Shown here: in pieces, positions 8,183-15,686 of the stretch
Layout: each line of letters begins with the position of its first letter
Position numbering within the stretch: position 1 is the first letter of the stretch
DNA from: JAWXBT01 sp964523015
GTDB taxonomy: Bacteria > Bdellovibrionota_C > UBA2361 > J135
Assembly (NCBI GenBank): GCA_964523015.1
Contig: CAZFXN010000036.1
Location: forward strand, 1-30,747
Reading direction: 5' to 3'
Length of the DNA stretch: 30,747 bases
Position numbers and translations under genes: made by a program
The notes under the pieces: model-generated
Database searches by the model: none
What the model was told of the DNA's origin: nothing
What the model saw: the letters and a program-made list of their open reading frames with translations, nothing else

Positions 8183-9289
8183 TTATGGGAGTGAAATTTT
8201 CCCCGACTCCATAATCATCTCTTTAATCTCACTTTTTGGTAACGGGATCTCTTTTGCGTTTGTAGCGGTTATAATTACCTGTCTACCGTGTGACAGAATT
8301 GATTTAAAAAATGCCTCGCGGCGACCTTGATCAAGTTCTGAATCAACATCATCAAGTAAGATTACCGGGGATTCTTTTCTGATTGCTTGAATCTCTTCAA
8401 TAAGAGCTAATTTAAGTGCTAAAACTATACTTCTTGTTTGCCCTTGAGAAGCAAAAGCGCGGGAATCAGATCCTGATAATGTAATTATTAGATCGTCTCT
8501 GTGTGGCCCAATCAACGATTGTCCCTGTGCAACCTCTCTCTCCATGGCCTCAGACATCTCTTCAAATAATAAAAATTCTGATGGCTCTATCTTAGTTCGG
8601 GCACTTTTAAGAGCTAGTCCTAAAAGTTCTTCTTTGGGAGCAAAGTCTTTATATAAAATCTCAGAGCGTTGAGAGATCCGTTCAATAAATGATTTTCGAG
8701 CTTTTAGTATTTCAGCTCCGTGTTTAGCCATAACCTTACCCCAGGAATAGAGCTGGTCTTTTATGTTTTCATCAAGGCGGCCGTGAGCGTTTCTTAATAT
8801 CTGATTCTTTGATTTTAGAGCAGCGTTATATGACGAGAGTGTTCTTATAAACTTAGCATCTAAAAAGGCTAGGGATTTGTCTAAAAACCTACGTCTTTCA
8901 CTTGGCCCGCCTCTGACAAGCTCTAAATCAGAAGGGGTAAAAGTTACGCAAACTAATTTACCTATAAACTCATCTGCTGATTTAGCCTGAGCATCATTTA
9001 TAAACGCCCTTTTTAATTTTCTCTCTAAAGCTATTCCAAGATTAATTTTTGTTTGATCTTTTAAAATTACAGATCCAAACACCGAGGATTCGTGTTTTCC
9101 CCAAAAAACCAAGTCAGAGATCTTATTTGAGCGAAAAGACCGTGCCGTGCTGATAAGATTAATGGCCTCTAAAACGTTAGTCTTACCTTGGCCATTTTTA
9201 CCGATAATTAGATTTATCCCGTCTGAAAATGAAACGGTTTGATCTTTTAGGTTTCGAAAATTATAAAGCTTAAGCTCTGATAATAACAA
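8183..9289 (-). CDS. recF: DNA replication and repair protein RecF
   Basis: SMC-like ATPase that with RecO and RecR loads RecA at single-stranded gaps. The N-terminal motif LKLYNFRNL precedes Walker A GKNGQGKT at residues 30-37. The signature region with GQTRSIVLALKLA and the Walker B stretch VILLDDVDSELD lie in the C-terminal third. Length is 368 aa, normal. The start is TTG; no nearer alternative preserves the first beta-strand. It begins 17 bases after the dnaN stop codon and has only a weak AGG in front, so translational coupling to dnaN is likely. Across that junction CTAAATTAGG is directly repeated in tandem, starting within the last dnaN codons. The gene order dnaA-dnaN-recF-gyrB is the classic origin-region arrangement. 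Confidence 0.97.
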   Translation of the reverse strand: MLLSELKLYNFRNLKDQTVSFSDGINLIIGKNGQGKTNVLEAINLISTARSFRSNKISDLVFWGKHESSVFGSVILKDQTKINLGIALERKLKRAFINDAQAKSADEFIGKLVCVTFTPSDLELVRGGPSERRRFLDKSLAFLDAKFIRTLSSYNAALKSKNQILRNAHGRLDENIKDQLYSWGKVMAKHGAEILKARKSFIERISQRSEILYKDFAPKEELLGLALKSARTKIEPSEFLLFEEMSEAMEREVAQGQSLIGPHRDDLIITLSGSDSRAFASQGQTRSIVLALKLALIEEIQAIRKESPVILLDDVDSELDQGRREAFFKSILSHGRQVIITATNAKEIPLPKSEIKEMIMESGKISLP

Positions 9290-9306
9290 TTTAAGCCTAA
9301 TTTAGC

Positions 9307-10425
9307 CTAATTTAGTCGCATCGGCATAACGATCGCTACACAAGACTCATCATTTTCTGGATATATTTTACCTGGCCCTAATTCACCATGAAGCTCAAAT
9401 ACAAATCTTTGAGATTCACTAACTGCGGTTAATATATCAATCATATATCTAGCATTAAATCCAACTGTCAGAGGATCTCCTTTGTATTCTATTGCTAACT
9501 CTTCAGTTGCATCGCCCAACTCTGGAGACTGACTTGAGATACGGAGTGTGCCGTTACTAAAATCTAACCGTGTTCCTTTTGCTTTATCTGTAACCATTAG
9601 CGATACGCGTTTTAAGGCATTGGCCATCTCAGCAGAGTTTATCGCTACCTTAGTTCCTTTCTGTTTTGGCATAACTTGTCGGTAGTCTGGAAATTCTCCA
9701 TCAATTAATCTCATTGATATCTTTACTGAGTCGCCCTCAATCACCAAGAAGCCATCTTCAAAACTAAGACCAACTTCATCAGATTGATATTCTTCTAAAA
9801 GTTTTCTTACTTCCAACAAACCCTTTCTTGGAACAAGAACAGATCCTTTAAATGAAAGTGCACCGGCTGGACGAGTAATCATTGCTAATCTATGTCCATC
9901 AGTAGCTACCATTCTTAGAAGCTTTTGATTATCAACATCAACTACCTCAAAATTAACACCGTTTAAATTAAACCGTGTCTCATCCATTGATACTGAGTAA
10001 ATGGTTTTAGCTATCATCTCTGAAAGCTGTTTTGAGGGAATCTTACTCTTAGGAACTAGTGACTGACCTGGTAGGCTTGGGTATTCTTCAGCGCTTGCTC
10101 CAATAATTCTTGTCTTTGATTTACCACAGACAACTTCTAGTCGTTCACCATCAACTATCTTTAGAGAGATGTCGTTATCAGGAAGTTCCTTAACAACATC
10201 ATAGAGAATTTTTGCGTTTACTGTCGTTGTACCAGCCTTTAAAATTGTTGCCTTGGCGTTCGCCGTTGCTGTGATCTCTAAATCTGTAGCGGCAATGGTA
10301 AGCCCGCCATCTTTCGCGCTTAGAAGAGCATTTGAAAGGATCGGCATCGTAGTTCTTTTTTGAACAATTGATTGAACAAAAGAGAGAGCCTTATTTAATT
10401 CTGATTTCGATATTGTTAATTCCAT
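9307..10425 (-). CDS. dnaN: DNA polymerase III subunit beta (sliding clamp)
   Basis: Ring-shaped clamp that tethers the replicative polymerase to DNA. The start ISKSELNKALSFVQSIVQKRTTMPILSN and the following motifs LTIAATDLE, DGHRLAMI, FPDYRQVMP and the C-terminal IVMPMRL ending are typical of the three-fold clamp. Length is 372 aa against 366 in E. coli. On the minus strand ATAAGAAGTAT occurs twice, 16 bases apart (10431-10441 and 10447-10457), just before the ATG. The nearer copy supplies an AGAAG that could act as the ribosome-binding site. The gene follows dnaA after a 342-base gap and is closely followed by recF. Confidence 0.97.
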   Translation of the reverse strand: MELTISKSELNKALSFVQSIVQKRTTMPILSNALLSAKDGGLTIAATDLEITATANAKATILKAGTTTVNAKILYDVVKELPDNDISLKIVDGERLEVVCGKSKTRIIGASAEEYPSLPGQSLVPKSKIPSKQLSEMIAKTIYSVSMDETRFNLNGVNFEVVDVDNQKLLRMVATDGHRLAMITRPAGALSFKGSVLVPRKGLLEVRKLLEEYQSDEVGLSFEDGFLVIEGDSVKISMRLIDGEFPDYRQVMPKQKGTKVAINSAEMANALKRVSLMVTDKAKGTRLDFSNGTLRISSQSPELGDATEELAIEYKGDPLTVGFNARYMIDILTAVSESQRFVFELHGELGPGKIYPENDESCVAIVMPMRLN

Positions 10426-10767
10426 ATTTAATACTTCTTATGGTTTATACTTCTTATTATTAAAATATATATATAAAGATCAGTAGTAGTAGTAAGCGAA
10501 ACGTTTTCTGTTTAAAACTAACTGAACAACCTAGAAACAAAAGAGAAACGCTCGGTGTAACTAGTCTTTAAGCTGTGTCTAAAAACCTAAGCTTCCAACA
10601 ACCTCAGGTCTAGATCCTAGAACTGAGAGAATATACACCGCACAAACCACAAATTACAAACAGTTTTTACCGGAAATTTATAAGTAAAACTATGGCTATA
10701 GGTAACTTATAAACAAAAAAACAAAACTGTTAAAACCAAGCTATGGCTGAGTATAGTAGGATTCTAA
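10426..10767. other. dnaA-dnaN intergenic region with nested inverted repeats
   Basis: No gene seen. The part next to dnaN is very AT-rich (TATATATATA around 10464-10475) and probably holds the dnaN promoter. The part next to dnaA holds nested inverted repeats: AACAGTTTT (10659-10667) with AAAACTGTT (10723-10731); inside it TTTATAAGT (10677-10685) with ACTTATAAA (10705-10713); and inside that CTAT/ATAG around a four-base loop. Together they could form one 73-base imperfect hairpin just downstream of dnaA, perhaps acting as a dnaA terminator or attenuator. I found no TTATCCACA-type DnaA boxes here. Confidence 0.55.
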
Positions 10768-12315
10768 TTAACCGTGTACAAGAAGCTCCTGAACCCTATC
10801 CATAATAGCCCGCACTTCAGCCTCTGTTTTCAATTTCTTACCAACGACATTTGCAGCATGAATAACACTCGAATGATCACGACCACCAAACTGATCCCCA
10901 ATATCTGGATATGAACAGGTAGTGTGTTTTCTACAGAGGTACATGGCAATGTGTCTTGGAAATGAAAAACTACGAGAACGCTTTTTTGAGCTAAGATCAC
11001 TTATCTTAAGTCCAAAATGGGTAGAGACAACTCTCTTGATGTCATCAACCGTTATGTTAGCCGGCTTTGATTTCATCATCGGCTTTAATACCGACTCAGC
11101 TAAGGCCCTTGAAACACCAACCCCCTGCAATGAACAAACAGCAGAGAGCCTAGTTAGCGCACCCTCAAGCTCCCTAACGTTTGTAGATATGTTTTCAGCA
11201 ATATAGTGAGCGACTTCCATCGGAAGAACAAAAGAATCAATCGCAGCTTTTCTATTAAGGATGGCAACCCTTGTTTCAAAGTCAGGAGCTTGTAGATCGG
11301 CAAGAAGGCCCCAAGAGAATCTGGTTTGTAATCGCTCTTTTAGCCCATCGATTTCCTGAGGGGTAGAATCAGAGGTAATAACAATCTGACGCTTAGCACT
11401 ATAAAGAGTATTAAATGTATGAAAAAACTCTTCCTGGGTTCTCTCTTTGCCCGAGATAAACTGAATGTCATCTATTAAAAGGATATCACACTCTCTAAGT
11501 CGTTTTTTGAAATCATCCATCTTTCCAGTTCTAAGGCCCTGGATAAGTTCATTTGTAAACGACTCTGATGACATATAAACGATCTTAGTTTCAGGATTGC
11601 GCTCAAGTGCTGCGTTTCCAATGGCATGCAAAAGATGAGTTTTGCCAAGACCAACGCCGCCGTAGATAAACAGCGGATTGTATGTTTGACCAGGACCATC
11701 TGAAACCTGACGGGCAGCCGCATTACAAAACTGATTACTGTTTCCAACAATAAAATTCGAGAATGTATATCTAGAGTTTAAGTTGTTAGGAAAACTTGTT
11801 TGATCGACTGATGTAACTCGACCATTTCCGTTCTGAACCGAAGAATGTCCATTTTGGTTTGAGGTTTTATTTGATTGAGAGACAGACGGACCCGCGCTCA
11901 GCTTTTTTATAACGGCATGTTTTGCGACCGGCGTTGTGGCTGGTTTTATAGTTGGCACTGTAGACGAGGGCTCAGCAATCGCACACTTCGAAGGATCTAC
12001 GAAATATACAATATTAAAAGAGGAGACGCTTAGCTGATCTTTAACAACACTGTTGATTTTATGATTATAAGATCTCTCGGCCTTATCAATGACGAATTTT
12101 GATGGAGCAGCTATGGTCAGCTCGTTTTTATCATAGTCAATTGAAACGGGAGCTAGGGGCCTAATATAGGCATCGAAGAGCTGGGAATCAACCTCTTCTT
12201 TTAGGGCCGATAAAACAACACGCCAAAGATCAGTTAGAGAAGAGTCCCCAGAGGAACCAGCTCTGTTTGGTTCGACAATAGGGTAATCTTGAGTAAAATT
12301 CTCTTCGTATTGCAC
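10768..12315 (-). CDS. dnaA: Chromosomal replication initiator protein DnaA
   Basis: AAA+ protein that binds DnaA boxes and melts the origin. Domain I (residues about 28-105) contains LWRVVLSALKEEVDSQLFDAYI. Domain II (about 108-180) is a long low-complexity linker rich in Ser, Asn, Gln and Pro. Domain III has Walker A GGVGLGKT (219-226), Walker B ILLIDDIQF and the arginine-finger region TRFSWGL. Domain IV ends with the DnaA signature GGRDHSSVIHA. Length is 515 aa, longer than E. coli (467) because of the linker. The start is GTG, the only available initiation codon near the N-terminus. AGAAG lies almost against it, which is poor spacing for a ribosome-binding site. It diverges from the Fo ATP synthase genes. 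Confidence 0.98.
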   Translation of the reverse strand: MQYEENFTQDYPIVEPNRAGSSGDSSLTDLWRVVLSALKEEVDSQLFDAYIRPLAPVSIDYDKNELTIAAPSKFVIDKAERSYNHKINSVVKDQLSVSSFNIVYFVDPSKCAIAEPSSTVPTIKPATTPVAKHAVIKKLSAGPSVSQSNKTSNQNGHSSVQNGNGRVTSVDQTSFPNNLNSRYTFSNFIVGNSNQFCNAAARQVSDGPGQTYNPLFIYGGVGLGKTHLLHAIGNAALERNPETKIVYMSSESFTNELIQGLRTGKMDDFKKRLRECDILLIDDIQFISGKERTQEEFFHTFNTLYSAKRQIVITSDSTPQEIDGLKERLQTRFSWGLLADLQAPDFETRVAILNRKAAIDSFVLPMEVAHYIAENISTNVRELEGALTRLSAVCSLQGVGVSRALAESVLKPMMKSKPANITVDDIKRVVSTHFGLKISDLSSKKRSRSFSFPRHIAMYLCRKHTTCSYPDIGDQFGGRDHSSVIHAANVVGKKLKTEAEVRAIMDRVQELLVHG

Positions 12316-12778
12316 TTCTTCGTGTATCCGTTAACCTAATATGAGTTGTTTGCTTTTCGAAATATTAAGAACACCATCTTGAACAAATTTTTTGATCTTA
12401 AGCAGCGGAGACGAACCCTACTGAAATGAAAATTGTCTGACAAGAATTTTTCACAACAAAATATTTTTCATTACTAACATCAAGAAAGACGGCCCTTTTT
12501 TGAATTGGTTTTTTTCTAAGTATAAATCACCTAAAGTAAGAGTGATCAATTTAGTACGAAATTGATCTTTTGAAGTGTTGTAATACAAAAATAAAAAGAC
12601 AAAATCATCAGCACCAACTGATGGTTAGCTCACTTTTTCTAAATTAAATAATTAATGCAAAATGTTTCTGTTAACGAAACATCAGCAAAGTTAAGATTAA
12701 CAGGGAAAACAAAAGACCATTTTATTTTTTCACTTAGAAGAGTACTCTTCTAAGTGATTAAAAGTCGTAGCTAAAATA
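12316..12778. other. Divergent dnaA / Fo-ATPase intergenic region, possible origin neighbourhood
   Basis: A 463-base AT-rich region without genes. It is dense in dyad symmetry: GATCAATTT (12544-12552) with AAATTGATC (12559-12567); CATCAG (12606-12611) with CTGATG (12618-12623); ATGTTTC (12662-12668) with GAAACAT (12676-12682) around GTTAAC; and a 28-bp perfect palindrome at 12730-12757. Position and strand switch make it a candidate origin. However, I find no good match to TTATCCACA; the best is TTTTTCACA near 12469, with two mismatches. The origin claim is therefore inference only. Confidence 0.4.
12730..12757. repeat. 28-bp perfect palindrome upstream of the Fo genes
   Basis: Every base from 12730 to 12743 is mirrored by its complement from 12757 back to 12744. 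The centre is GAGTACTC and the outer part TCACTTAG / CTAAGTGA. It has no loop, which fits an operator for a dimeric or tetrameric DNA-binding protein better than a transcription terminator. It ends 21 bases before the ATG of the atpI-like gene and would overlap its promoter. Confidence 0.9.
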
Positions 12779-13156
12779 ATGATAGATATAGAAACAAAAA
12801 AATTTGGAATTTACTTACTGGAGCGCTGGACATTGCTGTGTGGTTCAGCACTTGTAATGGGATCGTATGTGATGAGTATTGGCTCTCCTAAATTTATATT
12901 TTTAGGATCTCTACTGTCCCTTGTTACATTAAGGAGTTATCTTTTGTTTACTAAGGGTATCACCGAGAGCGGAGACAGAATTTCCCCCGTATTACTTATT
13001 TTAGCAAAGCTTCTCGCTCTGCTTTTGATTTTGGTAACTATATATAATGGAGATCGAACAGGCCCTTTCTTGATAAGCTTACTAGTTGGGCTTTTTTGTT
13101 TTATTCCGGGGGCACTTATCTTTGCTCTTTCGCAGTTCCCTAAGAACTCACAGTAA
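12779..13156 (+). CDS. atpI: Putative ATP synthase subunit I (AtpI-like) membrane protein
   Basis: A 125-aa very hydrophobic protein with about four predicted membrane segments (roughly residues 17-35, 40-58, 68-88 and 98-118). AtpI helps assemble the c-ring or supplies Mg2+ in other bacteria. The sequence has no diagnostic motif visible to me. The call rests on size, four-helix topology and position directly before atpB and atpE, where AtpI is usually found. No Shine-Dalgarno site precedes the ATG. The 28-bp palindrome lies just upstream and may control it. Charged N-terminal residues (DIETKK) precede the first helix. An unrelated four-helix membrane protein cannot be excluded. Confidence 0.6.
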   Translation: MIDIETKKFGIYLLERWTLLCGSALVMGSYVMSIGSPKFIFLGSLLSLVTLRSYLLFTKGITESGDRISPVLLILAKLLALLLILVTIYNGDRTGPFLISLLVGLFCFIPGALIFALSQFPKNSQ

Positions 13157-13245
13157 TAACAACCGCCAATAGAGACCTAACTCTTTACAATTCATCATTT
13201 TTCTGTCATTAAAAGGCCGTCGATTTTTATATTTTTGGATACTTG

Positions 13246-13980
13246 ATGGAAGGGCATTTTACCTGGTTTAAGGATATTCCAGCCAGGATTCATAGCAACA
13301 CCGCGCACTTTGCAGATACTGAGAAGCTGTTCTTGGCAGTCTTGGTTTCCCTTGTCCTCTTATTGGCAGCAAAGAAAGCAACGAGACTCTTAAGAACCGA
13401 AGATGATATAGAGATGAGCATTGTGCCTGGCGGCGGTGGATTCTTATACCGTTTTTTTGATATCTTGGTTGAGAACTTCACAAAGTATCATGACTCTATT
13501 CTTGGCAAGGAGAACCGTCATTATATTCCCTTTACGGGGTCCGTTTTTGTTTTTCTTCTCTTCTCAAATCTTTTGGGCCTTATCCCTGGCTTTGCTGCAA
13601 TTACTACCTCTGTTTGGGTTAACGTAGGAATCGCCTTAGTTGTTTTTTTCTGCTTCAATTGGTATGGAATCCGTGCGCATGGAGCGATGGGATACTTTAA
13701 ACATTTCATGGGTCCGGTGTGGTGGTTAGCTCCGTTTATCTTCTGTTTAGAGATAGCAAGTACACTCATGAGGATCTTAACCCTCAACTTGAGGCTCTAT
13801 TGGAACATAACAGCAGATCACATTGTGCTTGATACATCAATTCAGCTAACGAAGGTAATCGTACCAATAATATTTTACGGACTCGGTACCTTTGTCTGTT
13901 TTATGCAAGCGTTTGTGTTTGCAACTTTAACAATGGTTTATATCCTTCTTGCTACACAGCATGAGGGAGAACAGCACTAA
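13246..13980 (+). CDS. atpB: ATP synthase Fo subunit a
   Basis: Membrane stator subunit forming the two proton half-channels beside the c-ring. It has several membrane helices and the family core LNLRLYWN, where the essential arginine is residue 183 counted from this ATG. LTMVYILLATQHEGE ends the protein, as usual. Length is 244 aa. I chose ATG 13246 over the TTG immediately before it; GGA lies a few bases upstream. The usual RLFGN motif is here RLYWN: Trp replaces the small Gly next to the c-ring, which is unusual. It lies between the AtpI-like gene and atpE. No b, delta or F1 subunits follow, so those genes must lie elsewhere, as in many deltaproteobacterial-type genomes. Confidence 0.95.
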   Translation: MEGHFTWFKDIPARIHSNTAHFADTEKLFLAVLVSLVLLLAAKKATRLLRTEDDIEMSIVPGGGGFLYRFFDILVENFTKYHDSILGKENRHYIPFTGSVFVFLLFSNLLGLIPGFAAITTSVWVNVGIALVVFFCFNWYGIRAHGAMGYFKHFMGPVWWLAPFIFCLEIASTLMRILTLNLRLYWNITADHIVLDTSIQLTKVIVPIIFYGLGTFVCFMQAFVFATLTMVYILLATQHEGEQH

Positions 13981-14064
13981 GTTTGCAGCATTGTAATTTA
14001 GTGATTTAACGATATTGATTTAGTTATATTGATTTAACAACCTGTAAGGGAATAGGGTGATAAT

Positions 14065-14394
14065 ATGAATGAAAACATGAAAAAATGCGGAACGCTTCTT
14101 GGTCTTATAGTACTATCAGTCCTTTGTGGACTTGATGTTGCCTTTGCTGAAGGCGCTGCCTCAGCCGGTGGACAAGATTGGCTAGCAATTGGTGCAGGTA
14201 TTGCTGTTGGTTTGGGTGCCGCTGGTGCTGCAACTGCTCAAGGAAAAGTTGTAAGTGCTGCTCTTGATGCTATTGGCAGAAACCCTTCCGCTGCAGGCAA
14301 GCTTAATACCCCAATGATTCTAGGTCTCGTATTTATTGAGGCTCTTGGGATCTTGGCATTCGTTATTGCTTACTTCCTACAGGGCAAAGTTTAG
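14065..14394 (+). CDS. atpE: ATP synthase Fo subunit c with cleavable-looking leader
   Basis: Ring-forming proteolipid that carries protons through Fo. Two membrane helices flank the polar loop GRNP (residues 71-74). The ion-binding carboxylate is Glu92 in FIEALG. Gln59 sits where Na+ and some H+ rings have Gln, but Ala follows Glu92 instead of the Ser of Na+ rings, so proton coupling is more likely (inference). The protein is 109 aa, not the usual 75-90, because about 29 residues resembling a signal peptide (hydrophobic core, then DVAFA-EG) precede the mature part; such leaders occur in some c subunits. AGGGTGA lies just before the ATG. It ends the Fo operon and is followed by a strong terminator. 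Confidence 0.95.
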   Translation: MNENMKKCGTLLGLIVLSVLCGLDVAFAEGAASAGGQDWLAIGAGIAVGLGAAGAATAQGKVVSAALDAIGRNPSAAGKLNTPMILGLVFIEALGILAFVIAYFLQGKV

Positions 14395-14458
14395 CGAAAA
14401 GTTTAATAACGATCTGACATTAGCCTGACTAATTAAAAAGCCAAGCTAGTTGTAAGAA

Positions 14459-14515
14459 AGGCCAGGCAAGCTAACACCTTGCTTGGCCTCTCTGTTTCTA
14501 TCTTTTTTGTTTTTT
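14459..14515 (+). terminator. Rho-independent terminator after atpE
   Basis: GGCCAGGCAAG (14460-14470) pairs with CTTGCTTGGCC (14478-14488) with a single G-T pair, around a seven-base loop. An extra A-T pair closes it at 14459/14489, and a T-rich tract with TTTTTT follows. The earlier segment AAGCCAAGC (14439-14447) could instead pair with GCTTGGC (14481-14487), an alternative fold that may be coincidental. Confidence 0.85.
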
Positions 14516-14543
14516 TGAATATTTTCTAATACGCTGTTATAGT
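14515..14543 (+). promoter_or_regulatory. Candidate sigma-70 promoter without an intact gene
   Basis: TTGAAT (14515-14520) and TATAGT (14538-14543) are 17 bases apart, immediately after the atpE terminator. No complete open reading frame starts close behind it. The next plus-strand genes are the high-GC insert gene and, past it, the truncated DUF2283 gene, whose original promoter this may have been. Confidence 0.4.
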
Positions 14544-14647
14544 CTAGGTTTCCTTTGATCTTTTTACGGTAATTTAAAATTTCATATTGTGTAGGCACCT
14601 GCTTCTCTGATCTGACCTTTTTCTATCTGAATTGTAAACTTAGGGAG

Positions 14648-15541
14648 ATCAGAGGAACAGATGCCGTAATGCCTTAAACAGGTTTTTTCAGCATCTCTCC
14701 ATCGTGTATCAACCCGTCCAAAGTGTCCGAGTCTTTTCCAAAGTCTAATTCTTTGGAGAGAAAGGAAACATCAATGAGGATCCTAAGATGTTCGTTTCCC
14801 TGTGAAAGCGATCCTGCCTTTAAGTGGGCAACCAGAAGAGTTGGTAAAGGCGCCATGCTTTCTGAGCCTTGGCGCTGGACCACTACCTTTGCGGAGGTTC
14901 AGATTGGCTATTCGAAAAGGGAGGGAGTCCTTCGTCTCGAAGGTACGCAGCCCTGTGAGATTCTCGATTTCCAGTGGGTCGTTCAGAAGGCGATCTCTAA
15001 GATCGGGCTTCCTGAAACTCGCACTGGAGAGCTTCTGATTCAGTACCCGATCAGCGAGCTAATCGCACACCGGGAGTTCTGGGCGAGCCGGAAGAAATTC
15101 CGTACCGACTCAGAGTTCGTCCTCTGGCGACTCTGTCAGCCGGATGTCAGAAAGGACAAGCGCTTCTCCAAGCGAACCGATCCAAAGAGCCATCTCTGGT
15201 GGAATAGGGATCCCTCCGGAGTCAACGTTGAGATCGATGAAGAGATCGCTGCTTTGAGAATTCATATCCAAAGAGCCACTCCGCTTCACATGAATCGAGT
15301 GCTGTCGACTGCGACCTCTCGATTCTTCCCTCCTCAGCTTTTGGTCAAGTAGCTCAAGGAGCTGAGAGACGGATTCGCTCCCTGCCTCATCCCCTGTCGC
15401 ACTGAGCTTATGGTGTAGGTGACTATACTATGGGTGCTAGTGCGGCAGGGGAGGCTTATTGGAACAGGGGAATGCCGGATTTTTTCATTTAAGGATCTCT
15501 AAAAGGTTAAAAGCATTACGGCACTGTTCAAGTTTTCTGAT
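14648..15541. other. Higher-GC insert bracketed by imperfect inverted repeats
   Basis: TGCCGTAATGC at 14662-14672 is inverted as GCATTACGGCA at 15513-15523. Outside these, GAACAG (14655-14660) matches CTGTTC (15524-15529), and ATCAG (14648-14652) matches CTGAT (15537-15541). Within the bracket, sampled lines run about 52-58% GC against about 40-43% in neighbouring genes. A further imperfect dyad, CCCTGTCGCACT (15392-15403) with AGTGCGGCAGGG (15439-15450), follows the internal gene. No transposase or integrase is present, so this is at most a non-autonomous cassette or the remnant of a transferred segment. Confidence 0.45.
14774..15352 (+). CDS. Hypothetical protein inside the higher-GC insert, 192 aa
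   Basis: I do not recognise the family. The start at 14774 is supported by AAAGGAAA eight bases upstream; an in-frame ATG at 14723 has no such site and would cross the small dyad TCCAAAG/CTTTGGA at 14737-14757. The protein is soluble, basic and rich in Arg, Trp and Phe, with no signal peptide or membrane segment. Visible stretches include EPWRWTTTFAEVQIGYS, LIQYPISELIAHREFWASR and SHLWWNRDPSGV. Paired aromatic and basic residues could indicate nucleic-acid binding, but no catalytic motif stands out. GC content and codon choice (many CTC, CGA, TCC) differ from every neighbouring gene, suggesting acquisition by transfer. It is separated from atpE by a terminator and is probably transcribed alone. 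Confidence 0.65.
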   Translation: MRILRCSFPCESDPAFKWATRRVGKGAMLSEPWRWTTTFAEVQIGYSKREGVLRLEGTQPCEILDFQWVVQKAISKIGLPETRTGELLIQYPISELIAHREFWASRKKFRTDSEFVLWRLCQPDVRKDKRFSKRTDPKSHLWWNRDPSGVNVEIDEEIAALRIHIQRATPLHMNRVLSTATSRFFPPQLLVK

Positions 15542-15671
15542 ACCTGAAGAGCTAAATGACAATGTCATGCTTGAGCTTGATAAAGATGGACAGGTTGTGG
15601 GTTTAACAATTGAACATGCTAAACAAAATCAAGGCAAGCTCGACTTCTCTTATGAAACAGTAGCTGCGTAA
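15528..15671 (+). pseudogene. 3' fragment of a DUF2283 gene
   Basis: The frame translates to LIPEELNDNVMLELDKDG, then QVVGLTIEHA, the typical C-terminal half of DUF2283 proteins (about 60-70 aa, role unknown). The expected N-terminus, an (M)KIxYDxExDxLYI-like strand, is missing. Reading upstream in frame gives unrelated residues that run into the inverted-repeat end of the high-GC insert, with only a TTG at 15459 to start from. I infer that the gene was broken when the insert arrived or was rearranged. It converges with trxB. Confidence 0.55.
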
Positions 15672-15686
15672 TGTTTTCTCTCTTGC

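Noticed and set aside
14774..15352. Transposase of an insertion sequence
   Set aside because: No DDE, HUH or serine/tyrosine recombinase motif could be seen in the 192-aa product.
14648..15541. Invertible DNA segment
   Set aside because: Inverted repeats are imperfect and no recombinase gene or promoter placement supports phase variation.
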